From Thermoplasmata archaeon (GTDB lineage Archaea; Thermoplasmatota; Thermoplasmata; Sysuiplasmatales; Sysuiplasmataceae), in assembly GCA_021811925.1 (NCBI GenBank), contig JAKAPY010000019.1:1-16631 (forward strand): a stretch of DNA of 16,631 nt, in the 5' to 3' direction. This document shows positions 1 through 5,644 of this stretch, piece by piece (the stretch's first letter is position 1; each line of letters begins with the position of its first letter). Made by a program: the position numbers and the translations under genes. The notes beneath the pieces were generated by a model. It searched no databases. It was not told the DNA's origin and saw only the letters and a program-made list of their open reading frames with translations.

Positions 1-1
1 C

Positions 2-865
2 GCCCCGCCACGCCCCGCCGCCACCCTGGCGGACATAGGGTGGCATTCGAGATTTGTTCCCCTGCACACATACGAGGCAATGCCCGAAAACGTCCGCGGC
101 TTCATCAGGAGGCAGAACAAGTGGACGCGCGGTTCTATGGAGTTTTTCGGTTTCGCGAGGGAATCGAAAGTAAGCAGGGGCCGCAAGCTTCACCTGATGC
201 AGATACCTGTGGGCCATATCACAAACCTGCTCCTCCCGATCGGCATGATTCTCACCGTCTACGGGTTTGCATCAACACCTGCGGGGGCCGCCGCATTCCT
301 GTACTCTATCCTGCGGAATCCGCCCGGCGTCATATGGTCTGTGCCAATACTCAGGTTCATGATAGTGTTTGGAGTGCTTGCCTTCATTCCCACCCTGGCT
401 GTAAGGCTCAAGTGCGGAATAAAATGGAAGGCGGTCGTAAGGCACAGGTGGCTGAGCTCGGCGATAAGCACCTTATCAATGCCTTATGAGTTCAAGAGCA
501 TGCTCTCATACTTCATAACAGGGCTGAAGACCATTCCGGTTACGCCGAAGAACGAGAAGCCCCTCTCAGTACACGAGGTTCTCGGCCTGTCTGTGTACTC
601 ATTCATGCTTGAGGGCATTCTAATCGCGGGCATATTGTTCTTCAACCCGCTTGCCTCGGTGTTCAACTCACCATGGCTAATCCCGATGGTCATCTCTCCC
701 ATGATCATAATGAGATTCGGAGGGAAGTCCAGCTACTTCTCAGTGGCAAACAACGAGATGCTGGAGAAGGTCGGGGCATCGAGCCTCTTCCCCAACCCTA
801 TCGGCGTCAACGCGCTTCTGAAGAACGCGCTGTCACGGCACGGGCATGCAACCCTTTCGGGCTGA
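2..865 (+). CDS. OpgH-like family 2 glycosyltransferase, C-terminal part (5' truncated)
   Basis: The reading frame is open to the left edge of the window, so the N-terminus and the catalytic GT-A core are missing. The visible 287 residues begin with the end of the catalytic region: FVPLHTYEAMPEN, then FIRRQNKWTRG. This fits the conserved stretch of glucan glucosyltransferases (OpgH/MdoH), where RRDRRWCQGN follows a 'YE..P' segment; it is the equivalent of the QxxRW acceptor-site motif of processive GT2 enzymes. Here the usual Arg before Trp is Lys. About four hydrophobic membrane segments follow (around nt 222-290, 350-410, 595-660 and 670-715). The family transfers sugars from nucleotide donors at the cytoplasmic face of the membrane and often moves the polymer outward. 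Product and substrate cannot be told from this part. A cellulose-synthase-like enzyme is the alternative. Confidence 0.75.
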   Translation, partial: APPRPAATLADIGWHSRFVPLHTYEAMPENVRGFIRRQNKWTRGSMEFFGFARESKVSRGRKLHLMQIPVGHITNLLLPIGMILTVYGFASTPAGAAAFLYSILRNPPGVIWSVPILRFMIVFGVLAFIPTLAVRLKCGIKWKAVVRHRWLSSAISTLSMPYEFKSMLSYFITGLKTIPVTPKNEKPLSVHEVLGLSVYSFMLEGILIAGILFFNPLASVFNSPWLIPMVISPMIIMRFGGKSSYFSVANNEMLEKVGASSLFPNPIGVNALLKNALSRHGHATLSG

Positions 866-900
866 ATCGCCGCTGTGCGATTGCGCCCGCCAGTTCGGGC
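866..900 (+). terminator. Tandem small hairpins after the glycosyltransferase
   Basis: Two perfect 5-bp stems follow the stop codon directly: ATCGC/GCGAT (866-870 with 877-881) and GCCCG/CGGGC (885-889 with 896-900), each with a 6-nt loop. No T-run follows. They could mark the 3' end of the transcript, but archaeal termination normally depends on a U-tract, so the call is weak. Confidence 0.3.
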
Positions 901-913
901 AGCCTACGTTGTG

Positions 914-920
914 TTTAAGT
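914..920 (+). promoter_or_regulatory. TATA-like box for the universal stress gene
   Basis: TTTAAGT lies about 30 nt before the ATG at 949. With the usual 25-27 nt from TATA centre to transcription start, the mRNA would begin at about 944, nearly leaderless. An AAGGTGA at 926-932 is 16 nt from the ATG, too far for a normal ribosome-binding site. Confidence 0.45.
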
Positions 921-948
921 GCATTAAGGTGAATCAAGGCCTGATAAA

Positions 949-1413
949 ATGCCCTTAGAGCATCCGATGGGTCTGAACTCCATACTGGTGGCCGTGGATC
1001 CCTCCAAGAAGTCGGTAAAGGCGCTTGAATTTTCTTTTAAGCTGCTGAGGGGAAACAGGAACGCCAGGCTGTACATACTGAACGCGGTGAACCCGATGCT
1101 TCTCAGAGTCAGCGGTGATGCGCCCCAGGCAGGCATCATGGTGGTGGAAAGGCAGGAGGAGGAGCTCGAGGAGGCAAAAAAGCTTGTCAAGAAGGCGGTT
1201 TCACACGCGAAGGCTAACGGCATACTGAATGTCGAGGGGATAGTGAGGGAACAGGATCCTGTCAAGGCGATAATCCAGGCAGCGGACAGGATAAAGCCGG
1301 ATCTCATAATCCTGGGCAACCGCGGAAGGTCGTTCAGAAGAGGCATTTTCTTCGGGTCTGTTTCGCAGCGAGTGTCTGCCGATTCGCCCGTCTCCGTGCT
1401 CATCGTCAAGTGA
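949..1413 (+). CDS. Universal stress protein (UspA family)
   Basis: A 154-residue single-domain Usp. It opens with the first beta strand SILVAVDPSKKS, where D17 is the usual adenine-contacting Asp. It ends with the nucleotide-binding loop G123-x2-G126-x9-G136-S137 and the last strand PVSVLIVK. The G-2x-G-9x-G(S/T) signature marks the ATP-binding branch of the family. Such proteins are cytosolic and often dimeric; their exact job varies and cannot be read here. ATG 949 was chosen because it sits where a nearly leaderless transcript would start; ATG 967 (M7) also lies before the domain and is possible. The gene has its own promoter, and its last 8 bp overlap the convergent alcohol dehydrogenase gene. 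Confidence 0.92.
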   Translation: MPLEHPMGLNSILVAVDPSKKSVKALEFSFKLLRGNRNARLYILNAVNPMLLRVSGDAPQAGIMVVERQEEELEEAKKLVKKAVSHAKANGILNVEGIVREQDPVKAIIQAADRIKPDLIILGNRGRSFRRGIFFGSVSQRVSADSPVSVLIVK

Positions 1414-2413
1414 TTTTCAGGACTGCTGCCCCGTTTATCTTCCCGTTTTTCAGCTTCCGGAGGACACTGTTTGCATGGGCCACATTCTCCACAACAACCT
1501 CGCTCCTGACACCCAGCCTGAAAGCCATATCGATGAATTCGATCGCATCCGCCCTCGTGTTTGCTTCGACACTGAAGAGCCTTCTCTCATTGAAAAGATG
1601 GTCCCTGTAGTCCATTTCCGGTACATGGTCCAGGTGGACCGCCGGGACGGCGACACATCCGCCCGGCCTTATGCACTCCAGGGCAAGCCTGGCGACGTCC
1701 CCCGCGGGCGCGAACACTATTGCGGAGTCGAATTTCCTGCCTATCTCTTTCGGTGTATCCTGCCCCGAAATCCACGTTTCCGCAGCACCGAGCCTCCTAG
1801 CGAGCTTCAGATGCTCTTCGCTCCTTGAAACAACACACACATCAATCCCCATCATGGATGCCACCTGGGTCGTTATGTGGGCAGAGCCCCCGAAGCCGAA
1901 TATGCCCAGCCTCCCTCCTGGCGGAGGCATTGCAAGCTTCAATGCCCTGTATCCGATGATGCCGGAGCAGAGCAGAGGTGCCGTCTTTTCCGGGTCGGCT
2001 CCCTCGGGCAGTTTCAGCACATAACCCTCCCTTCCAGTCGCATATTCCGCATATCCGCCATTCACCGAGTAGCCTGTGAACTCCTTTTCAGCGCACAGAT
2101 TTTCCCTGCCGCGAATGCAGTACTCACAGGTTCCGCAGGTGCCGTGCAGCCACATCATTCCCACCGTCTGGCCCACGGACACGCTCCTGACCCTGCTGCC
2201 TGTCTTCTCCACCGTTCCAACTATCTCGTGCCCCGGTATGATGCCCGGCACGACAGCGGGAAGGTCGCCCTCCACTATGTGAAGATCTGTCCTGCAGACA
2301 CCGCACGCCTTCACCCTGACGAGCACTTCATGAGCGCCTGGCTCCTTCCTCTCCACCTCTTCCTGTTCAAGCCATTTCCCCTCAGTCAAGTTCCTGTGAA
2401 CCATCGCCATCAT
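1406..2413 (-). CDS. Zinc-dependent alcohol dehydrogenase (MDR superfamily)
   Basis: 335 residues of a medium-chain dehydrogenase/reductase that oxidises alcohols or reduces aldehydes with a nicotinamide cofactor. Catalytic zinc ligands are visible: C40 in CGVCRTDLH, H62-E63 in PGHE, and C149 in PLLCSG. The structural zinc site has four Cys: C93, C96, C99 and C107. The Rossmann loop is GIFGFGGSAH (170-179), a form common in the AdhA-like bacterial and archaeal branch. The second beta strand ends in SRS with no acidic residue, which suggests NADP(H) over NAD(H); this is inference. The start at 2413 is supported by a perfect GGAGGTG (complement of 2424-2430) 10 nt upstream; Met 2 and Met 4 are close alternatives. 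It is convergent with the Usp gene (8-bp overlap) and divergent from the acetyltransferase. Substrate unknown. Confidence 0.93.
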   Translation of the reverse strand: MMAMVHRNLTEGKWLEQEEVERKEPGAHEVLVRVKACGVCRTDLHIVEGDLPAVVPGIIPGHEIVGTVEKTGSRVRSVSVGQTVGMMWLHGTCGTCEYCIRGRENLCAEKEFTGYSVNGGYAEYATGREGYVLKLPEGADPEKTAPLLCSGIIGYRALKLAMPPPGGRLGIFGFGGSAHITTQVASMMGIDVCVVSRSEEHLKLARRLGAAETWISGQDTPKEIGRKFDSAIVFAPAGDVARLALECIRPGGCVAVPAVHLDHVPEMDYRDHLFNERRLFSVEANTRADAIEFIDMAFRLGVRSEVVVENVAHANSVLRKLKNGKINGAAVLKIT

Positions 2414-2462
2414 GTGAGGCTCCCACCTCCGCCTGTCCGATATCCATTTGACCGGACGTACC

Positions 2463-2492
2463 CCAATTGTTTTCTATCATAATTGATTATTA
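2463..2492. promoter_or_regulatory. AT-rich divergent promoter region (dehydrogenase / acetyltransferase)
   Basis: The 87-bp gap between the divergent genes holds one AT-rich block. TTTCTATCATA (2471-2481) lies about 25 nt before ATG 2501, which would suit a leaderless acetyltransferase transcript. On the other strand, AATAATCAATTATGATAG could serve the dehydrogenase with a leader of roughly 45 nt. Neither is a strong consensus box. Confidence 0.35.
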
Positions 2493-2500
2493 CGCGCAAA

Positions 2501-3409
2501 ATGATGCAGGTAATCGACACAACCACCTCCGAATTTGATATCAGGCCATTTGTGGAGGAATACAGTTCCGCAGTCAGGGCGTTCGGCGAGTCGATTTCAC
2601 CCACATGGGTGGACGACAAGATAGGCAGCATAGCCAACGGGCAGGAATTCTGTATCGGGGCCGTCGAGGAGGGAGCGCTGAAAGGCATACTGAGCTACGG
2701 CTTCAGGGACATGAGAGGAGATGCGTTTGTAACATGGGGAGCCGGTGAAGCGGACAGGGAAGGACTGCTGCTGCTGATAAGGGAATACGTGAACAGGTCT
2801 CCAAGGGAGTTCAAGCTCAGGATCAGCGGATTGCATCCCAACATCCGGCAGGAGCTCATGTCCACAGTCTCGGAGAGCCTTGGATTCGTCACCAGGAGAA
2901 GATTCGAGATGGCATGCCCTCTGGGAGAAGCCTCTTCTCTGCCTGAAGAGGCAATCAATTACAAAACTTCGTCTATAACCAATTATGACGAAACAGTCCT
3001 TTCAAGGCTGGACTGGGAGGCATTCAGCGGCACCACTGACCAGAAGCTCTTCTTCGATACGGAGGAACAGAACAGGAAGATGCTCAAATCGCTCCTGTCC
3101 GGAGACTACGGGCCCGTGATTTCCGATGCCTCCATGTGCGTGCTGCTCGATGACAGGCCCGAGGCAATGATTGCAGTCACGGATGTCGGCGAAAGTGCAT
3201 TCATCGCCGACATAGCCGTTTCCAGCAGGCTGAGGGGGAAGGGTGTGGGCAGGTACCTCCTGACCAATGCACTGAAGGCGGCAGGAAGACTGAAGAAGGA
3301 CAAGATGGTCCTCTGGGTTTCGGATGACAACGCACCCGCAATATCGCTCTACAAGTCAATGGGTTTCACCGTTTCCAGGACGGGAGTCTACCACCTCAAG
3401 GCCGAATGA
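2501..3409 (+). CDS. GNAT-family N-acetyltransferase, tandem-domain type
   Basis: About 302 residues. The C-terminal half is a clear GNAT domain: strand FIADIAVSSRLRG, then the acetyl-CoA pyrophosphate loop R-L-R-G-K-G-V-G (motif A, nt about 3229-3252), and motif B with NAPAISLYKSMGF. The N-terminal half (to about nt 2935) has the length and strand pattern of a second GNAT fold but no motif A loop, so only the C-terminal domain should bind acetyl-CoA. Two-domain GNATs of this kind include MshD and several small-molecule acetyltransferases; the acceptor cannot be predicted. A TTG at 2483 would add six residues, but neither start has a ribosome-binding site. ATG 2501 is preferred because the AT-rich box lies one TATA-to-start distance upstream, consistent with a leaderless mRNA. 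The next gene, gyrB, has separate promoters. Confidence 0.85.
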   Translation: MMQVIDTTTSEFDIRPFVEEYSSAVRAFGESISPTWVDDKIGSIANGQEFCIGAVEEGALKGILSYGFRDMRGDAFVTWGAGEADREGLLLLIREYVNRSPREFKLRISGLHPNIRQELMSTVSESLGFVTRRRFEMACPLGEASSLPEEAINYKTSSITNYDETVLSRLDWEAFSGTTDQKLFFDTEEQNRKMLKSLLSGDYGPVISDASMCVLLDDRPEAMIAVTDVGESAFIADIAVSSRLRGKGVGRYLLTNALKAAGRLKKDKMVLWVSDDNAPAISLYKSMGFTVSRTGVYHLKAE

Positions 3410-3470
3410 AGGCCGTGGCATGTGGAATGGTGTCGCACAGGCACGAAATCCTATTTCTATAAAATACAAT

Positions 3471-3479
3471 ATATTTATA
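3471..3479 (+). promoter_or_regulatory. Strong TATA-like box P1 upstream of gyrB
   Basis: ATATTTATA inside a longer AT-rich block (3451-3480) resembles an archaeal TATA box. Transcription would start near 3500, over 200 nt before gyrB, so it could drive a long gyrB leader or a small non-coding RNA. No convincing open reading frame starts just downstream. Confidence 0.5.
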
Positions 3480-3572
3480 GTCAGGCTCCCCGGCGTCGGT
3501 GACAGGTTCCGCTGCCCCCTATTTGTTCACGGGAATTGACGAAAATCCACCCCCGGCGTTGCTTCAGGTTGG

Positions 3573-3587
3573 CCCTTCCAGAGGGGC
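3573..3587 (+). other. Small hairpin in the gyrB upstream region
   Basis: CCCTT (3573-3577) can pair with GAGGG (3581-3585, one G-U) around a CCA loop. A wider pairing of CAGG (3565-3568) with CCTG (3596-3599) is also possible. It lies between P1 and P2, with no U-tract after it. It could be part of a structured leader or small RNA, or chance. Confidence 0.2.
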
Positions 3588-3611
3588 ATGCAAGGCCTGT
3601 TTCTACAAGAT

Positions 3612-3620
3612 TATTTATAT
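3612..3620 (+). promoter_or_regulatory. Strong TATA-like box P2 for gyrB-gyrA
   Basis: TATTTATAT lies about 90 nt before the gyrB start. Transcription would begin near 3643, giving a leader of roughly 60-70 nt. CGGTTT (3644-3649) and AAACCG (3667-3672) at the predicted 5' end can form a 6-bp stem with a 17-nt loop. Confidence 0.6.
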
Positions 3621-3705
3621 TCTCAAATATTGTGTGTTTATGACGGTTTAGCGCAGTGTAATTTTCAAACCGAAAAAGAAGAGAAAATGGGTCTTTAGAA
3701 GGGAT

Positions 3706-5634
3706 GTGGTTCCATTGGAAAACAATGACTATACAGCCGAAAGCATACAGGTTCTCGAGGGTCTCACTGCCGTGAGGAAAAGGCCAAGCATGTACATTGG
3801 CAGCACTGACCACAGGGGGCTTCACCATCTTGTTTACGAAATACTCGACAATGCCATAGATGAGGCGATGGGCGGATACTGCAAGAACATCGGGGTGACA
3901 ATCTACCAGGACGGTTCCGTGTCCGTGCAGGATGACGGCAGGGGCATTCCGACGGAAATGCATCCGAAGTACCACAAGCCTGCAATGGAAATCGTAATGT
4001 CCACCCTGCATGCCGGCGGCAAGTTCGACAAGAAGAGCTACCAGGTCTCCGGCGGGCTGCATGGCGTTGGTCTCTCCGTTGTGAACGCCCTTTCCGAGTG
4101 GCTTGAAGCCACCGTGTGGAGAGATGGCATGGAACATGTGCTGAAATTCCGCCAGGGTGTGGTCACAGGCACAATGGAGGTGCATGCACCAACCATAGAC
4201 CTCGTTAAGCCGGACGGCACGCTTGGCACGGGGACAAAGATACACTTCATGCCTGATGCGACCATTTTCCAGGAAACATCATTCGACTACACGACGCTTG
4301 AGACGCTCTTCAGGGAACTCTCATATCTCAACAAGGGCCTGACACTTGTGTTCGAAGACAGGAGATCCGGGAGGAAGAACACATTTTACTCCGAGGGAGG
4401 CATAGTCGACTTCGTCCGATACCTGAATGCGGTCAAGACTCCGCTGCATGCCGATCCCGTGTTTCTGTCAAAGACTTCCGATGGTGTGCAGGTTGAGGTT
4501 GCACTGCAGTACACCGACTCATACAATGAGAGTGTACACACTTTCGTCAACAACATAAACACTGCAGAGGGTGGAACGCACCTGGTTGGTTTCCGGGCGG
4601 GGCTGACAAGGACGATAAACGATTACGCAAGAAAGTACAGCTTCCTGAAGGAGGGCGAAGAGCCGCTTGCCGGAGAGGACGTCAGGGAAGGACTGACGGC
4701 AATAATAAGCCTCAGGGTTCCTGAGCCGCAGTTCGAGGGTCAGACAAAGACCAAGCTTGGCAACAGCGAAGTCAGGGGGATTGTCGAGAGTGCGATTTAT
4801 GAGCAGCTCAGCATCTACCTCGAGGAGAATCCGAAACCAGCTGGTTCGATAATAGGAAAGGCTGTGCTTGCATCGCAGGCAAGGGAGGCGGCCAGGAAGG
4901 CAAGGGAGCTTACAAGGCGCAAGGGGCTTCTTGAAGGAGGAAGCCTTCCCGGAAAGCTTGCCGACTGCAGCGAGCGCGACCCTGCGAAGTGCGAGCTGTT
5001 TGTCGTGGAAGGAGATTCAGCAGGCGGAAGCGCGAAGCAGGGGAGGAACAGAACGACTCAGGCAATTCTTCCCCTCTGGGGAAAGATACTCAACGTCGAA
5101 AAGTCCAGGCTTGACAAGATACTCAAGAACCAGAGCGTCCGCACCCTGATAACAGCGATCGGGGCGGGCATAGGTGATGAGTTTGACATAAACAAGGCAA
5201 GGTACCACAAGATAATACTCATGACAGATGCGGACATTGACGGTGCCCACATCAGGACACTTCTACTCACCTTCTTCTACAGGCATGCCACGCCGATAAT
5301 AGATTCAGGCTACGTCTACATCGCCCAGCCGCCGCTCTACAAGCTGAAAAAGGGAAACAGCGAAGTCTATGTCTACAGCGACAGGGAACTCGAGGAAAAG
5401 ATGAAGCAGATGCCCAATTCGGTTATACAGCGTTACAAGGGGCTGGGAGAAATGAACCCCGATCAGCTCTGGTCAACGACGATGAATCCAGAGACAAGGA
5501 CCATCAAGCAGGTCACAATCGAGGATGCTGTGGAGGCCGAAATGCTGTTTACGACTCTGATGGGGGATGCAGTGGAACCGCGCCGACTGTTTATTCAGGA
5601 TCACGCGGCCGAGGTCGAGAACCTCGATGTGTAG
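3706..5634 (+). CDS. gyrB: DNA gyrase subunit B
   Basis: 642 residues, the length of Gram-positive-type GyrB, without the large insert of proteobacterial enzymes. It is the ATPase subunit of the A2B2 topoisomerase that adds negative supercoils. GHKL motifs: E45 and N49 in YEILDNAIDEA, D76 in DDGRGIP, and GGLHGVGLSVVNALSEW; the ATP-contacting QTK loop is in FEGQTKTKLGN. The Toprim domain has E435 in VVEGDSAGGSA and D508/D510/D512 in DADIDG. The C-terminal tail shows YIAQPPLYKLKKG and QRYKGLGEMNPDQLW. The start is a GTG; no in-frame ATG exists before the conserved core. TTG 3715, giving MENNDYTAESIQVLEG, is a real alternative because the purine-rich AGAAGGGA is only about 2 nt from the GTG but about 10 nt from the TTG. 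It is followed after 10 nt by gyrA. Confidence 0.97.
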   Translation: MVPLENNDYTAESIQVLEGLTAVRKRPSMYIGSTDHRGLHHLVYEILDNAIDEAMGGYCKNIGVTIYQDGSVSVQDDGRGIPTEMHPKYHKPAMEIVMSTLHAGGKFDKKSYQVSGGLHGVGLSVVNALSEWLEATVWRDGMEHVLKFRQGVVTGTMEVHAPTIDLVKPDGTLGTGTKIHFMPDATIFQETSFDYTTLETLFRELSYLNKGLTLVFEDRRSGRKNTFYSEGGIVDFVRYLNAVKTPLHADPVFLSKTSDGVQVEVALQYTDSYNESVHTFVNNINTAEGGTHLVGFRAGLTRTINDYARKYSFLKEGEEPLAGEDVREGLTAIISLRVPEPQFEGQTKTKLGNSEVRGIVESAIYEQLSIYLEENPKPAGSIIGKAVLASQAREAARKARELTRRKGLLEGGSLPGKLADCSERDPAKCELFVVEGDSAGGSAKQGRNRTTQAILPLWGKILNVEKSRLDKILKNQSVRTLITAIGAGIGDEFDINKARYHKIILMTDADIDGAHIRTLLLTFFYRHATPIIDSGYVYIAQPPLYKLKKGNSEVYVYSDRELEEKMKQMPNSVIQRYKGLGEMNPDQLWSTTMNPETRTIKQVTIEDAVEAEMLFTTLMGDAVEPRRLFIQDHAAEVENLDV

Positions 5635-5644
5635 GTGTTAAGCA

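Noticed and set aside
2483..2500. TTG start at 2483 for the acetyltransferase
   Set aside because: It has no ribosome-binding site and would leave too little distance from the AT-rich promoter block; ATG 2501 fits better.
3488..3559. Direct repeat CCCCGGCGT at 3488-3496 and 3551-3559
   Set aside because: Only two 9-bp copies, unrelated flanks and no clear link to a promoter; compatible with chance in GC-rich sequence.
3500..3600. Possible tRNA in the gyrB upstream region
   Set aside because: CAGGTTCCGC looked faintly like a T-loop, but no acceptor stem, anticodon arm or D-arm could be formed on either strand.
3481..4245. 254-codon minus-strand frame across the gyrB start
   Set aside because: It mirrors gyrB, has no promoter or ribosome-binding signal, and its protein has no family-like pattern.
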